Shown: in pieces, positions 1 to 8,882 of the stretch
Numbering within the stretch: position 1 is the stretch's first letter
Layout of the letters: every line of letters begins with the position of its first letter
DNA from: Paracoccaceae bacterium
Lineage (GTDB): Bacteria; Pseudomonadota; Alphaproteobacteria; Rhodobacterales; Rhodobacteraceae
Reading direction: 5' to 3'
DNA: 35,895 nucleotides
Assembly (NCBI GenBank): GCA_014879735.1
Contig: JACSRN010000041.1
Coordinates: 1-35,895, forward strand
Made by a program: the position numbers and the translations under genes
Notes under the pieces: model-generated
Told to the model about the DNA's origin: nothing
Seen by the model: only the letters and a program-made list of their open reading frames with translations
Database searches by the model: none

Positions 1-269
1 GCCTCGGCCCGGGCCGCCGGGGCGGGCTTGGCTGCGCCTTCCGTCACGATGGCAAGGCGCGCATTGGCGGCGACCGTCGCGCCTTCGGGGGCGAGGATTT
101 CAGCCAGCACGCCCGCCACCGGCGACGGGACCTCGACGGAAACCTTGTCGGTTTCCAGCTCGCATAGCATTTCGTCCTGTTTCACCGCATCGCCGACCTT
201 CTTGAACCAGGTCGAAACGGTCGCTTCGCTGACGCTTTCGCCCAGGGCGGGCACCATGACGTCGGTCAT
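1..269 (-). CDS. odhB: 2-oxoglutarate dehydrogenase E2 (dihydrolipoyl succinyltransferase), N-terminal part
   Basis: This is the E2 component of the 2-oxoglutarate dehydrogenase complex, which passes the succinyl group from E1 to CoA on a swinging lipoyl arm. Only about 89 residues lie in the window; the gene runs off the left edge. They form a lipoyl domain, with VPALGESV near residues 6-13 and the lipoyl-lysine motif ETDKVSVEV, Lys at about residue 42, followed by the start of an Ala/Pro-rich linker. An AAGGAG ribosome site precedes two consecutive ATG codons (272 and 269); 269 has the better spacing. It lies 11 bp after sucA on the same strand, so it is probably co-transcribed. SucB is the alternative name. 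The pyruvate dehydrogenase E2 is less likely because the neighbours are sucA and sucCD. Confidence 0.93.
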   Translation of the reverse strand, partial: MTDVMVPALGESVSEATVSTWFKKVGDAVKQDEMLCELETDKVSVEVPSPVAGVLAEILAPEGATVAANARLAIVTEGAAKPAPAARAE

Positions 270-280
270 CATTCTCTCCT

Positions 281-3250
281 TCAGGCGATGGTCAGCGCGG
301 CGTCGACCAGCGCGGTTTGTTCGGCTTTGTGGCGGGAGGCAAGGCCCGTCGCCGGTGCGGCGGCGGCAGCCCGGCCGGCATATTTCGCGCGGGTGTCGGT
401 GCCGCGGATCTTCGACAGCAGGACCTCGAGTTCGGGTTCGATGAAACTCCAGGCGCCCTGGTTCTTCGGCTCCTCCTGGCACCAGATGAAATCGGCCCCG
501 GGGAAACGGGCGAGTTCGGCGGTCAGTGCCTGGCCGGGAACCGGATAGATCTGTTCCAGCCGCAGAAGATAGATATCGTCGATCCCGCGGGCATCGCGTT
601 CGGCGAGAAGGTCGAAATAGACCTTGCCCGAACAGAGCACCACGCGGCGGATCTGGTCGTCGGACCGCAGCACCGTCGTGGACTGGCCCTTCTGGGCATC
701 GTCCCACAACACGCGGTGGAAGGTCGAGCCGGTGGTGAAATCGGCCGCCGCGCTGACGCAGGCCGGATGACGCAGCAGGGACTTGGGCGTCATCAGGATC
801 AGCGGCTTGCGATAGCCGCGGTGCAGTTGCCGGCGCAGGATGTGGAAGTAGTTCGCCGGGGTCGAGCAGTTTGCGACGATCCAGTTGTCCTCGGCCGAAA
901 GCTGCAGGTAGCGCTCCAGCCGTGCCGAGGAATGCTCGGGGCCCTGACCCTCAAAGCCATGCGGCAGCAGCAGCACCAGGCCCGACATCCGCAGCCATTT
1001 CGATTCGCCCGAATTGATGAACTGGTCGAACATGATCTGCGCGCCATTGGCGAAATCGCCGAACTGCGCCTCCCACAGGGTCAGCGCGTTCGGTTCGGCC
1101 AGCGAGTAGCCGTATTCGAAGCCGAGGACGGCATATTCCGACAGCATCGAGTCGATGACCTCATACCGGGCCTGACCGGCGCGGATGTGGTTCAGCGGAT
1201 AGTAGCGCTCTTCGGTCGACTGGTCGACAAAGGCGGAATGGCGCTGGCTGAAGGTGCCGCGCGTGCTGTCCTGACCGGCCAGGCGGACGGGATGGCCTTC
1301 GGTCAGCAGCGAGCCGAAGGCCAGCGCCTCTGCCGTGGCCCAATCGAAGCCGGTGCCGGTCTCGAACATCTTCTTCTTGGTTTCCAGCAGGCGCGCCACG
1401 GTCTTGTGGACTTCGAAGCCTTCGGGATAGCGGGTCAGCGCGCCACCGATCTCGGCCAGCGTCTCGGGCTTGATCGCCGTATCGCCGCGCTGGTAGTTGT
1501 TGAGATCCTTGGTCTGCATGTTCTTCCAGCGGCCGTCCAGCCAATCGGCCTTGTTCGGCTTGAAGGTCTTGCCGGCCTCGTATTCCTCATTCAGGCGGGC
1601 CTGGAAGGCCGCCTTCATGTCGTCGATCTCGCCTTCGGGGATCAGCCCGTCCTTCACCAGCCGTTCGGTGTAAAGCTGAAGCGTCGTCTTCTGCTTGCGG
1701 ATGTGGTTGTACATCATCGGGTTGGTGAACATCGGCTCGTCGCCTTCGTTGTGACCGAAGCGGCGGTAGCAGAAGATGTCGATCACCACGTCCTTGTGGA
1801 ATTTTTGCCGGAATTCGGTTGCCACGCGGGCGGCATGGACCACGGCTTCGGGGTCGTCGCCGTTGACGTGGAAGATCGGCGCCTCGACCATCAGCGCGAT
1901 ATCGGTCGGATAGGGCGAGGTGCGGCTGAAATGCGGCGCCGTGGTAAAGCCGATCTGGTTGTTCACGATGATATGGATCGTGCCGCCGGTGCGGTGGCCC
2001 TTGATGCCCGAAAGCTGCAGGCATTCCGCCACGATGCCCTGGCCGGCAAATGCAGCATCGCCATGCAGCAGGATCGGCAGGACGGTGATCCGCTCGTCAG
2101 GCTGGTCGCCGAACTGATCCTGCTTGGCGCGGACCTTGCCGAGGACGACCGGATTCACCGCCTCCAGGTGGCTGGGGTTCGCGGTCAGGCTGATATGCAC
2201 CTTGTTGCCGTCGAATTCGCGGTCGGACGAGGCGCCGAGGTGATATTTCACATCGCCCGAGCCGTCGACGTCCTCGGGCTTGTAGCTGCCGCCCTGGAAT
2301 TCGTTGAAGATCGCCTTGAACGGTTTCTGCAGCACATTGGCCAGAACGTTCAGCCGCCCGCGGTGGGGCATGCCGATGGCGATTTCCTTCACGCCAAGGG
2401 TGCCGCCGCGCTTGATGATCTGTTCCATGGCCGGGATCAGCGCTTCGCCGCCGTCAAGGCCGAAGCGCTTGGTGCCCATGTACTTGACATGCAGGAATTT
2501 CTCGTAGCCCTCGGCCTCGACCAGCTTGTTCAGGATGGCGCGGCGCCCCTCGCGCGTGAAGGCGATTTCCTTGCCATAGCCTTCGATCCGCTCTTTCAGC
2601 CAGGCGGATTGCTCGGGGTCGGAGATATGCATGTATTGCAGCGCAAAGGTGCCGCAATAGGTGCGCTTCAGGATGTCGAGGATCTGGCGCATCGAGGCAT
2701 GGGTCAGGCCCAGCACATTGTCGATGAAGATCGGCCGGTCCATGTCGGCCTCGGTGAAGCCGTAGGAGACGGGATCCAGTTCGGGATGCGGCGTCGTCTC
2801 GCGCATCCCGAGCGGGTCCAGGTCGGCGATCAGGTGGCCGCGGATGCGATAGGCGCGGATGATCATCAGCGCGCGGATGCTGTCGATCACGGCGCGCTGC
2901 AGCTGCGCCTCGGTCAGGTTGACACCCTGCTCGGCGGCCTTGCCGGCCACCTTCTGCATCGCGGCCTTCATCTCCTTCGCGGGCGGTGCCGGCCATTCCC
3001 CGGTCAGCGCCGCGGTCAGGTCGTCCGAAGGTTGCGGCGGCCAGTCGGCGCGCGCCCAGGACGGGCCTTCGGCGGCGCGCTTGGCGTCGATCTCGCTGTC
3101 GCCAAGCGCGCGGAAGAACTCGGCCCAGCCGGCATCCACACTGTTGGGGTCGGCGGCATAGCGGGCCTGAAGCTGGTCGACGTAATCGGCATTGGCCCCG
3201 TCCAGGAAGGACGAGGCGGCGAAGGCGGCGGTCGGGGATTGATCGGTCAT
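281..3250 (-). CDS. sucA: 2-oxoglutarate dehydrogenase E1 component
   Basis: This is the thiamine-diphosphate decarboxylase of the 2-oxoglutarate dehydrogenase complex, which commits 2-oxoglutarate to succinyl-CoA. The product is 989 aa, slightly longer than the 933 aa E. coli enzyme. The start [10 protein letters not shown] was chosen because family similarity begins there ([18 protein letters not shown] is the usual N-terminal E2-interaction segment), although the frame stays open upstream. Visible family motifs include [23 protein letters not shown] and, near the C-terminus, [12 protein letters not shown]. It follows the DUF805 gene by 26 bp and is followed by odhB after 11 bp, so it belongs to the suc operon. 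A 987-aa open frame on the opposite strand is a GC-rich shadow. Confidence 0.97.
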   Translation of the reverse strand: MTDQSPTAAFAASSFLDGANADYVDQLQARYAADPNSVDAGWAEFFRALGDSEIDAKRAAEGPSWARADWPPQPSDDLTAALTGEWPAPPAKEMKAAMQKVAGKAAEQGVNLTEAQLQRAVIDSIRALMIIRAYRIRGHLIADLDPLGMRETTPHPELDPVSYGFTEADMDRPIFIDNVLGLTHASMRQILDILKRTYCGTFALQYMHISDPEQSAWLKERIEGYGKEIAFTREGRRAILNKLVEAEGYEKFLHVKYMGTKRFGLDGGEALIPAMEQIIKRGGTLGVKEIAIGMPHRGRLNVLANVLQKPFKAIFNEFQGGSYKPEDVDGSGDVKYHLGASSDREFDGNKVHISLTANPSHLEAVNPVVLGKVRAKQDQFGDQPDERITVLPILLHGDAAFAGQGIVAECLQLSGIKGHRTGGTIHIIVNNQIGFTTAPHFSRTSPYPTDIALMVEAPIFHVNGDDPEAVVHAARVATEFRQKFHKDVVIDIFCYRRFGHNEGDEPMFTNPMMYNHIRKQKTTLQLYTERLVKDGLIPEGEIDDMKAAFQARLNEEYEAGKTFKPNKADWLDGRWKNMQTKDLNNYQRGDTAIKPETLAEIGGALTRYPEGFEVHKTVARLLETKKKMFETGTGFDWATAEALAFGSLLTEGHPVRLAGQDSTRGTFSQRHSAFVDQSTEERYYPLNHIRAGQARYEVIDSMLSEYAVLGFEYGYSLAEPNALTLWEAQFGDFANGAQIMFDQFINSGESKWLRMSGLVLLLPHGFEGQGPEHSSARLERYLQLSAEDNWIVANCSTPANYFHILRRQLHRGYRKPLILMTPKSLLRHPACVSAAADFTTGSTFHRVLWDDAQKGQSTTVLRSDDQIRRVVLCSGKVYFDLLAERDARGIDDIYLLRLEQIYPVPGQALTAELARFPGADFIWCQEEPKNQGAWSFIEPELEVLLSKIRGTDTRAKYAGRAAAAAPATGLASRHKAEQTALVDAALTIA

Positions 3251-3276
3251 TGGATTACCTCGGACGGGAGGGGGCC

Positions 3277-3771
3277 TTAGGACTTTGTTTCGGGCAGCGA
3301 CGGCAGAAGCAGCAGCCCCATGGTGTGAGAAAAGGCGATCAACGTGGCGATGAGGGCAATCAGACCGGCGATGCCAAGCAGGGCGACAACGACGGCGGGG
3401 AAGAACAACGTTGCGAGTATCACGGAGGTCGTTCCGACCAGTGTTCCCGTTGCAAGCAACCACAGAAGCCACAGGGCGGTGCCAAGGCCCAGGCCGGGCT
3501 TGAGCGGTTCCAGCATCAGCAGGCCGCTGGCCCCCACATCGTGCAGGCGCCGCACTCCGGCCGCCGTTACCGGCAGGTAGAACAGTGCGATCACTGCACA
3601 AACACCCCTGATGACCTGATCGTCGGGCAGAAGCGCGTGACAAGCCCAGATGCCTGCCGCCAATGCCAGGATGCTGGTCGACAGGAACCAGAGATAAGCC
3701 GCGCGCGTCGTCCGTCCCTTCAGGTCGAAGGAGCGGAGGAGTTCAGTCCTGACTGCCGCGGCCGGTCCCAT
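3277..3771 (-). CDS. DUF805-family integral membrane protein
   Basis: A 164-aa membrane protein that I assign to the DUF805 (YhaH/YhaI-like) family. The N-terminal segment FDLKGRTTRAAYLWF (residues 15-29) matches the family's F-x-x-GR-x-x-R-x-x-Y/F-W-F signature, and RRLHDVG at residues 74-80 is the second hallmark. About four hydrophobic segments are visible: residues 28-48, 54-72, 98-132 (possibly two) and 134-157. The biochemical role of this family is not known. Its ATG lies 2 bp after the sucD stop codon and its stop is 26 bp before sucA, so it is very probably co-transcribed and possibly translationally coupled to sucD. That placement inside a TCA-cycle operon is unusual; a role with the neighbouring enzymes is only a guess. 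Confidence 0.85.
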   Translation of the reverse strand: MGPAAAVRTELLRSFDLKGRTTRAAYLWFLSTSILALAAGIWACHALLPDDQVIRGVCAVIALFYLPVTAAGVRRLHDVGASGLLMLEPLKPGLGLGTALWLLWLLATGTLVGTTSVILATLFFPAVVVALLGIAGLIALIATLIAFSHTMGLLLLPSLPETKS

Positions 3772-3773
3772 GT

Positions 3774-4658
3774 TCAGCCCTTGATCGCCTTCAACACCGC
3801 CTCGCCCAGGCTGGCCGGGCTGTCGGCCACCACGATGCCGGCGGATTTCATCGCTTCGATCTTGCTGCCCGCATCGCCCTTGCCGCCCGCGACGATGGCG
3901 CCGGCATGGCCCATGCGGCGGCCGGGGGGGGCGGTGCGGCCGGCGATGAAGCCGGCGGTGGGCTTCCAGCGGCCCTTCTTCTTCTCGTCGGCCAGAAACT
4001 GCGCGGCATCCTCTTCGGCACTGCCGCCGATCTCGCCGATCATGATGATCGAGGTGGTTTCCGGATCGGCCAGGAACATCTCGAGCACGTCGATATGTTC
4101 GGTGCCCTTGATCGGGTCGCCGCCGATGCCCACGGCCGAAGACTGGCCCAGGCCCACGTCGGTTGTCTGTTTCACAGCCTCATAGGTAAGCGTGCCCGAG
4201 CGCGAGACAACCCCGACCGAGCCGCGCCGGAAGATGTTGCCGGGCATGATGCCGATCTTGCAGGCGCCGGGCGTCATCACGCCGGGGCAGTTCGGTCCGA
4301 TCAGCCGCGACTTCGAATTGATCAGCGCGCGCTTGACCATCATCATGTCCAGCACCGGAATGCCTTCGGTGATGGCGACGATCAGCGGGATTTCGGCGTC
4401 GATGGCTTCCAGGATGGAATCGGCGGCAAAGGGCGGCGGCACGTAGATCACCGTTGCGTCGGCGCCGGTCCTTGCCACGGCCTCATGCACCGAATCGAAG
4501 ACCGGCAGGCCAAGGTGGGTGGTGCCGCCCTTTCCCGGCGTCACGCCGCCCACCATCTGCGTGCCATAGGCGATGGCCTGTTCGGTGTGGAACGTCCCCT
4601 GCGAGCCGGTGATGCCCTGACAGATGACCTTGGTGTGCTTGTCGACGAGAACGGCCAT
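3774..4658 (-). CDS. sucD: Succinate-CoA ligase, alpha subunit
   Basis: This is the alpha subunit of succinyl-CoA synthetase, which conserves the thioester energy of succinyl-CoA as ATP or GTP. The product is 294 aa, the normal size. The N-terminal CoA-binding Rossmann domain has [11 protein letters not shown] (residues 14-24); PNCPG is at residues 122-126, and the phosphorylated histidine lies in [10 protein letters not shown] (His251). The start is supported by a full AAGGAGG ribosome site (4664-4670) 5 nt before the ATG, the strongest in the operon. It is separated from sucC by a small lipoprotein gene and followed after 2 bp by a DUF805 gene. A perfect hairpin lies just upstream (4690-4712), so sucD expression may depend on read-through or RNA processing. 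Confidence 0.97.
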   Translation of the reverse strand: MAVLVDKHTKVICQGITGSQGTFHTEQAIAYGTQMVGGVTPGKGGTTHLGLPVFDSVHEAVARTGADATVIYVPPPFAADSILEAIDAEIPLIVAITEGIPVLDMMMVKRALINSKSRLIGPNCPGVMTPGACKIGIMPGNIFRRGSVGVVSRSGTLTYEAVKQTTDVGLGQSSAVGIGGDPIKGTEHIDVLEMFLADPETTSIIMIGEIGGSAEEDAAQFLADEKKKGRWKPTAGFIAGRTAPPGRRMGHAGAIVAGGKGDAGSKIEAMKSAGIVVADSPASLGEAVLKAIKG

Positions 4659-4663
4659 CCGGG

Positions 4664-4670
4664 CCTCCTT
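4664..4670 (-). promoter_or_regulatory. Near-ideal ribosome binding site of sucD
   Basis: On the minus strand the sequence reads AAGGAGG, then 5 nt, then the sucD ATG. It pairs with 7 consecutive bases of the 16S anti-Shine-Dalgarno. Other genes in this operon have weaker sites. Confidence 0.8.
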
Positions 4671-4689
4671 GCAGAAAAATCATTCTTGC

Positions 4690-4712
4690 GCGGCAAGGCG
4701 GGGCCTTGCCGC
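4690..4712 (-). other. Intercistronic hairpin between the small lipoprotein gene and sucD
   Basis: GCGGCAAGGC at 4690-4699 and GCCTTGCCGC at 4703-4712 are perfect 10-bp complementary arms around a 3-nt loop. On the minus strand the hairpin is followed by about 11 nt and then a run of five T (4678-4674). The T-run is too far away for a classic intrinsic terminator, so an attenuator, or an RNA-processing or stability element, is more likely. It lies between a stop codon (4740) and the sucD ribosome site. Confidence 0.6.
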
Positions 4713-4739
4713 AGGGTGTCGTCCGGCTCACCTGGCCCC

Positions 4740-4925
4740 TTACGAGCCGGGGCAGGTGATCGTGATCTCGCGCCCGTCCATCCGGCCGTTCTGCGCCATC
4801 GCCGCCTGCTCTTGGCAGTTGGGATAGTACTGGTCCAGGTTATCCGGCCCGCTATTGCCATAGACACCACAGCCCGACAGGGCAGTGGCAAGGGCAAGGC
4901 CGGCGGCAGCGAGTGTCATGCGCAT
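4740..4925 (-). CDS. Small lipoprotein of unknown function
   Basis: A 61-aa lipoprotein inside the suc operon, between sucC and sucD. The start MRMTLAAAGL was chosen because it gives a short basic n-region, a hydrophobic core and a lipobox, LSGC, with the lipidated Cys at about residue 20. The frame is open further upstream but has no signal-like features there. AAGGGAA lies about 9 nt before the ATG. The mature part is short and polar, with one further pair of cysteines (in YPNCQEQ and ITCPGS) that could form a disulfide in the periplasm. I do not recognise a family. It is followed by a perfect hairpin and then sucD. The 205 bp between it and sucC show no clear structure. Confidence 0.72.
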   Translation of the reverse strand: MRMTLAAAGLALATALSGCGVYGNSGPDNLDQYYPNCQEQAAMAQNGRMDGREITITCPGS

Positions 4926-5130
4926 GAAGTGGTTCCCTTTCTTGCGGCGACAAAACTGGTTAATTCTAAGGCATCCCGTGTCTTTGTGCATCACGGCGCG
5001 TGTCGGTTTCTGCGGCGGCGGCATCAAGGCCCATCCCCATCCCCCGAACCGGATCATCCGAAAGCCGCAGGATCCGATGTTGGCGCCCCTGCCGGTTCCG
5101 GGCGGCGATGTGATCCAGGCGGGGCACGAT

Positions 5131-6324
5131 CTACCCCTTTACCGCCTTGACGATCTTCTCGGCGCCGTCTTTCAGATCATCGGCGGCAATCACGTTCAGG
5201 CCGCTTTCGTTGATGATCTTCTTGCCCAGCTCGACATTGGTGCCTTCAAGCCGCACCACCAGCGGAACCTTCAGGCCGACTTCCTTGACCGCCGCCACAA
5301 TGCCCTCGGCGATGATGTCGCAGCGCATGATGCCGCCGAAGATGTTGACGAGGATGCCCTGTACCTGCGGGTCCGAGGTGATGATCTTGAAGGCTTCCGT
5401 CACCTTTTCCTTCGTGGCACCGCCGCCCACGTCAAGAAAGTTCGCCGGTTCCGCGCCGTAGAGCTTGATGATGTCCATCGTCGCCATGGCAAGGCCCGCG
5501 CCGTTCACCATGCAGCCGATGTCGCCATCGAGTGCGATATAGTTCAGGTCGAACTTCGAGGCGGCCAGTTCCTTGGGGTCCTCCTCGGTCTCGTCGCGCA
5601 GCGCGGCGATATCGGGGTGGCGGTACAGCGCATTGCCGTCAAAGCCCATCTTGGCATCGAGAAGCTTGAGCTGGCCGTCCTTCGTCACCACAAGCGGATT
5701 GATCTCCAGCATGTCCATGTCCTTGTCGAGGAACAGCCGGTAGAGCTTTTTCACGATCTGGACGCATTGCTTGACCTGGTTGCCGGTCAGGCCCAGTGCA
5801 AAGGCCACGCGGCGGCCGTGAAAATCCTGCAGGCCGGTCGCCGGGTCGATGGTGATCGTCAGGATCTTCTCGGGCGTCTCATGCGCCACGGCCTCGATGT
5901 CCATGCCGCCTTCGGTCGAGGCGACGATCGAGATGCGGCTGGTCTTCCTGTCGATCAGAAGCGCAAGGTAAAGCTCGCGCTCGATGTCGGTGCCGTCCTC
6001 GATGTAGATGCGGTTCACCTGCTTGCCCGCCGGGCCGGTCTGCACGGTGACAAGCGTGCGGCCGAGCATCTGGCGGGTGAATTCGGCGGCCTCTTCGACG
6101 CTGCGGGCCAGACGCACGCCGCCCTTCTCGCCCGCCTCGGCCTCAACGAACTTGCCCTTGCCGCGCCCGCCGGCGTGGATCTGCGACTTCACGACCCAGA
6201 GCGGCCCGTCGAGTTCGCCCGCCGCCGACTTGGCCTCTTCCGCCCGCAGGACGACACGGCCGTCCGACACCGGCACCCCGTAGGAGCGGAGGAGTGCCTT
6301 GGCCTGGTATTCATGGATGTTCAT
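5131..6324 (-). CDS. sucC: Succinate-CoA ligase [ADP-forming], beta subunit
   Basis: This is the ATP-grasp beta subunit of succinyl-CoA synthetase, the partner of sucD. The product is 397 aa; the E. coli protein is 388. It starts [19 protein letters not shown], the standard family N-terminus. [12 protein letters not shown] (about residues 46-57) is the nucleotide-binding segment, LEINPLVV carries a metal-binding region, and [12 protein letters not shown] (C-terminal domain) and VRLEGTN are typical of the CoA-ligase fold. The ORF is open 36 codons further upstream, but those residues resemble no SucC. GGGACGGG precedes the ATG. It is the first gene of the minus-strand suc operon. Three palindromic repeats 111-162 bp upstream (6435-6486) probably control the unit. 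Confidence 0.97.
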   Translation of the reverse strand: MNIHEYQAKALLRSYGVPVSDGRVVLRAEEAKSAAGELDGPLWVVKSQIHAGGRGKGKFVEAEAGEKGGVRLARSVEEAAEFTRQMLGRTLVTVQTGPAGKQVNRIYIEDGTDIERELYLALLIDRKTSRISIVASTEGGMDIEAVAHETPEKILTITIDPATGLQDFHGRRVAFALGLTGNQVKQCVQIVKKLYRLFLDKDMDMLEINPLVVTKDGQLKLLDAKMGFDGNALYRHPDIAALRDETEEDPKELAASKFDLNYIALDGDIGCMVNGAGLAMATMDIIKLYGAEPANFLDVGGGATKEKVTEAFKIITSDPQVQGILVNIFGGIMRCDIIAEGIVAAVKEVGLKVPLVVRLEGTNVELGKKIINESGLNVIAADDLKDGAEKIVKAVKG

Positions 6325-6434
6325 GGGGCCCGTCCCGTATCGGTGATGAATTTGCAAGCGTTCTCGCATGGATGACCGCAGGCGACAAATGCAATTCAAG
6401 CGAACCCGACCCCACCGCGCAATTTCGCGCATTT

Positions 6435-6486
6435 TGTGATCACAGAATTTCTGACTGTGATCACAGCCCTGAATCGTGTGATCACT
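6435..6486. promoter_or_regulatory. Three-site palindromic operator array upstream of sucC
   Basis: TGTGATCACA occurs at 6435-6444 and 6456-6465, and TGTGATCACT at 6477-6486. The spacers are exactly 11 bp each, so the centres are 21 bp apart, about two helical turns, and all three sites face the same side of the DNA. I saw no other copy in the window. The array lies in the 217-bp gap before sucC, about 111 bp from its ATG, and just after the stop of the upstream gene. I infer cooperative binding of a dimeric regulator. A GntR/FadR-family protein is possible, and such a gene lies at 11242-12009, but the link is not shown. Confidence 0.8.
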
Positions 6487-6541
6487 GGCCGCGCGGCGGC
6501 AGGGCCGATGCGAGCGGTAACATGATTCGCAGCCCGCGACC

Positions 6542-7741
6542 TCAGTTCAGGAAGGCCGCGTAAAGCAACGCATCCCCCTCGACGAGCCGGGAAAAGTCGG
6601 CCCAGGCGTCCAGCGACATCACCGACCCCTTTCGGGCATAGGGCAGAAGACCCTCGCCCTGAATCATGGCAACAGGATCGATGGCGGGCGGATCTTCGAA
6701 CAGCGCCTTCACGTCGATCCCCGCTCCCGACCCCATGCGCCAGTGCGGCGCCAGCACTTCGCCGTTCAGCAGTTGCTCGGCCTCGCCCAGCACGGCCAGC
6801 CAGCGGGTGCCCGTCCCGGGTGGCATCCGCAGCCCGAGCGCCGAGGTCTGCGCATCGTTCGGCACCCATTCCTGCGCATTGTCGGTCTCGGCGGCGACCA
6901 GGGTCCAGAACCGCCGGTTTTCGGCGATCATTGCCAGGAAATGCCCGTGCGCCTGGCGCGCAAGCGCCGGGTCGGGCTTTTGCGCCAGCGCGGTCAGGAT
7001 GATCGCCACGCGATCGACCTGGCGGCCGAACAGCATGTCCCAGGCGGTATTGGGTGGGTGCCCGGCCTGCAGCTCCTGCATCGCGGCAGTCGCATCGAGC
7101 ATGCGGTCGACTGCGGCATAAGGGGAATAGGCGCGGGCGGCCGAGGTGACGCCCTGCAAGAGATGGGTATAGGCCGACAGCCAGGCCGCATCGGCGCTGT
7201 CGAAGCGCACCAGGGGCCCGCCCGGTGTGCCGCCGCCGCCGGCGCCGAGCGCGGTCCCCGCAACCTCGGCCAGGCTTTCGCCGGGGCCCGGGATGCCGTT
7301 CGCGTCGATGTCGAACCAGAGATCGCCCAGGTCGATCTCCAGCGCAAAGTCGCGCGCGCCGAGCGTGTCGAGCGTGGAGCGCGCATCGATCATCGCCGCG
7401 TCGAAGCCGGTCAGAAGCTGCATCAGATCGCTGCCGCGGAAGGGACGCGGATCGGCGCGCGCCGGGATCGGCAGGCGCAGGATCGGCAGTTCCGACCAGT
7501 CGGCGCTGACGCCGGTTTCCCAGCGCAGTTGTAGCGCCTTTTCGACGCCGCCAAGAAAGCGCAACCCGGCAAGGGCGAAAAGCTCTTCCGGTACGGGTGC
7601 GGGCAGGGCGGCCAGCCGTGCCTGCGTTGCAGCGATGCCGGTCTTGCGGATTTCGGCGGACAGCGGCGAGACCCCGGCACCGGCCAGCGCGGGCCAGAGG
7701 GCGACGAGGATAGCGAGGGCGGCAGGGACGATGCGGTGCAT
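6542..7741 (-). CDS. Secreted protein of unknown function with an EF-hand-like loop
   Basis: A 399-aa protein that I cannot assign to a named family. The start [10 protein letters not shown] was chosen because it begins a clean Sec signal peptide (hydrophobic residues 5-20, likely cleavage after ALAGA) and is preceded by GAGG at good spacing; the frame is open upstream without such features. The mature part looks globular and mostly helical. Residues 144-155 ([12 protein letters not shown]) match a calcium-binding EF-hand loop, with Asp, Asp, Asn and Gly at loop positions 1, 3, 5 and 6 and Glu at 12, though position 8 is Pro. There is no transmembrane segment after the signal. It points towards sucC but is separated from it by 217 bp carrying the operator array, so it is probably a separate unit. 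Confidence 0.82.
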   Translation of the reverse strand: MHRIVPAALAILVALWPALAGAGVSPLSAEIRKTGIAATQARLAALPAPVPEELFALAGLRFLGGVEKALQLRWETGVSADWSELPILRLPIPARADPRPFRGSDLMQLLTGFDAAMIDARSTLDTLGARDFALEIDLGDLWFDIDANGIPGPGESLAEVAGTALGAGGGGTPGGPLVRFDSADAAWLSAYTHLLQGVTSAARAYSPYAAVDRMLDATAAMQELQAGHPPNTAWDMLFGRQVDRVAIILTALAQKPDPALARQAHGHFLAMIAENRRFWTLVAAETDNAQEWVPNDAQTSALGLRMPPGTGTRWLAVLGEAEQLLNGEVLAPHWRMGSGAGIDVKALFEDPPAIDPVAMIQGEGLLPYARKGSVMSLDAWADFSRLVEGDALLYAAFLN

Positions 7742-7889
7742 GGGCAAACCTCGGGTTTTGCCGAAAGGATGGTCAACCCGGTGCTGCCGGTCAAGCTGGC
7801 CCAGGGGTTGGGTTTCCCGCCAAGGCCAGGCCGCGCCACCTGCTGCCCGCCTGTCCGCGCACGGCCCCAAGCCGGTGGCAGGCCGGACT

Positions 7890-8324
7890 TCACGCCTTCC
7901 CCTCGGCGACCCCGTCCGCGACAGCATGCCCATCGCCGGTGCCCGCGGGTTCCGCAATCCCACAGCCGCCCTCTGCCGCGGGAAGAAGCTCGGCGGCGAG
8001 GAAACGTTCGAAGGCGTCCAGGTCGACCGGCTCGAACTGGCCGAACCCCTGCATCCATACGCTGGCGGCGCGCAGCGCATCGGGTTCAAGCTTGCACCAG
8101 ATCACCCGGCCGCGGCGTTCGCGGCTGATCAGCCCGGCCATCGCCAGGACGGCAAGATGTTTCGAGATCGCCGCAAGGCTCATGTCGAAGGGCTCGGCGA
8201 CATCGGTGACGGCCATGTCGTCTTCAAGCAGCATGGACAGGATCGCGCGCCGCGTCGGATCGGCCAGGGCCGAAAACACGGCGTCGAGTGAGGCGGGCGC
8301 GGGGGCAGACGCGGGGGCAGACAT
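7890..8324 (-). CDS. ArsR-family winged-helix transcriptional regulator
   Basis: A 144-aa helix-turn-helix regulator of the ArsR/SmtB superfamily. LADPTRRAILSML (residues about 21-33) is the classic first-helix motif, and the recognition region is MSLAAISKHLAVLAMAGLI. The metal-sensing Cys-x-Cys motif of the recognition helix is absent, and the only cysteines lie outside it, so it is probably not a classical arsenic or zinc sensor. It resembles the subgroup often found beside SRPBCC/AHSA1 genes, but no such partner is present here. The C-terminal tail is Ala/Gly-rich. No good ribosome site precedes the chosen ATG, so the start is uncertain. It is divergent from atpI with a 226-bp gap, and 148 bp without an evident gene separate its stop from the next gene. 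Confidence 0.85.
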   Translation of the reverse strand: MSAPASAPAPASLDAVFSALADPTRRAILSMLLEDDMAVTDVAEPFDMSLAAISKHLAVLAMAGLISRERRGRVIWCKLEPDALRAASVWMQGFGQFEPVDLDAFERFLAAELLPAAEGGCGIAEPAGTGDGHAVADGVAEGKA

Positions 8325-8482
8325 GGCGGCACTATCCGGGCAGCCGCCGGGGCCGTCAATCGCTTGATCAACCGCGGGGTTGAATATGCCGATGGCCCGC
8401 GATCCAGTGCAGAACCACCCGGGCGGCCAGGGCGCATTTCGGAAATGCAAGCCGTTTCAATGGATTGTGTAAGGTTCCCCAT

Positions 8483-8524
8483 CGTTCACGAACGGTTGAC
8501 TCATGTTCCCGGCCCGCATAGAAC
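8483..8524 (+). promoter_or_regulatory. Likely sigma70-type promoter of the F0 operon, with adjacent inverted repeat
   Basis: TTGACT (8496-8501), 17 nt, then TAGAAC (8519-8524) match the -35 and -10 consensus at 5/6 and 4/6 positions. Transcription would start near 8531, leaving a leader of about 20 nt before the atpI ATG at 8551. An inverted repeat, CGTTC-AC-GAACG (8483-8494), abuts the -35 box and could bind a regulator. Prediction only. Confidence 0.5.
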
Positions 8525-8550
8525 CCTCGCGACTGCCGGAAGGGGGGCTG

Positions 8551-8880
8551 ATGGCTTCGGATCCCGATCCTGATCGTCTGCGCGCGCTGGAAAAGCGGCT
8601 CGCGAAGGCGTCGGGCGCACCGAAGCCGGAGAGAACCCGACCGGCGAAAGGTTTCTCGCAAGGCGAGGTGGCCTGGAGGATGGTGCTCGAGCTGACCACC
8701 GGCATCGTGCTGGGGTGTGGCATCGGCTACGGGCTGGACCGGCTGTTCGGCACGCTGCCCCTCTTCCTGACGATCTTCGTGCTTGTGGGCTTCGCGGCCG
8801 GGGTGCGGACGATGCTGGGCACCGCGCGCGAACTGACGGCAAAGATTGGGGCGGCGGCCCCTGACAAGGAAGGGAACTGA
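8551..8880 (+). CDS. atpI: ATP synthase accessory protein AtpI
   Basis: A 109-aa membrane protein encoded first in the F0 operon. In other bacteria AtpI helps c-ring assembly. A charged N-terminal part ([13 protein letters not shown]) precedes two transmembrane helices, roughly [21 protein letters not shown] and [17 protein letters not shown], the usual AtpI layout with the GIG-x-G-x-x-x-D-R-L-F motif. I chose the ATG at 8551 over the one at 8503 because AAGGGGGG lies just before it and the likely promoter would start transcription near 8531, downstream of 8503. The stop is 2 bp before the GTG of atpB, so the two are translationally coupled or nearly so. Confidence 0.9.
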   Translation: MASDPDPDRLRALEKRLAKASGAPKPERTRPAKGFSQGEVAWRMVLELTTGIVLGCGIGYGLDRLFGTLPLFLTIFVLVGFAAGVRTMLGTARELTAKIGAAAPDKEGN

Positions 8881-8882
8881 AC

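Noticed and set aside
317-3280. 987-aa open frame on the plus strand opposite sucA
   Set aside because: It mirrors a highly conserved gene, has the Gly/Arg/Asp/His/Val-rich composition of GC-rich antisense frames and no recognisable domain.
6417-6430. GCGC-AATTTC-GCGC as a fourth operator before sucC
   Set aside because: Different sequence and not on the 21-bp spacing.
6435-6486. CRP/FNR-type sites
   Set aside because: TGTGA and TCACA half-sites overlap with no 6-bp spacer, so this is a different kind of palindrome.
8483-8494. LexA (GTTC-N7-GTTC) box
   Set aside because: The repeat is inverted with a 2-bp centre, not the direct alphaproteobacterial LexA form.
8503-8550. Longer AtpI start at 8503
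   Set aside because: No ribosome site, and it lies within the likely promoter; 8551 has both a ribosome site and the right position.
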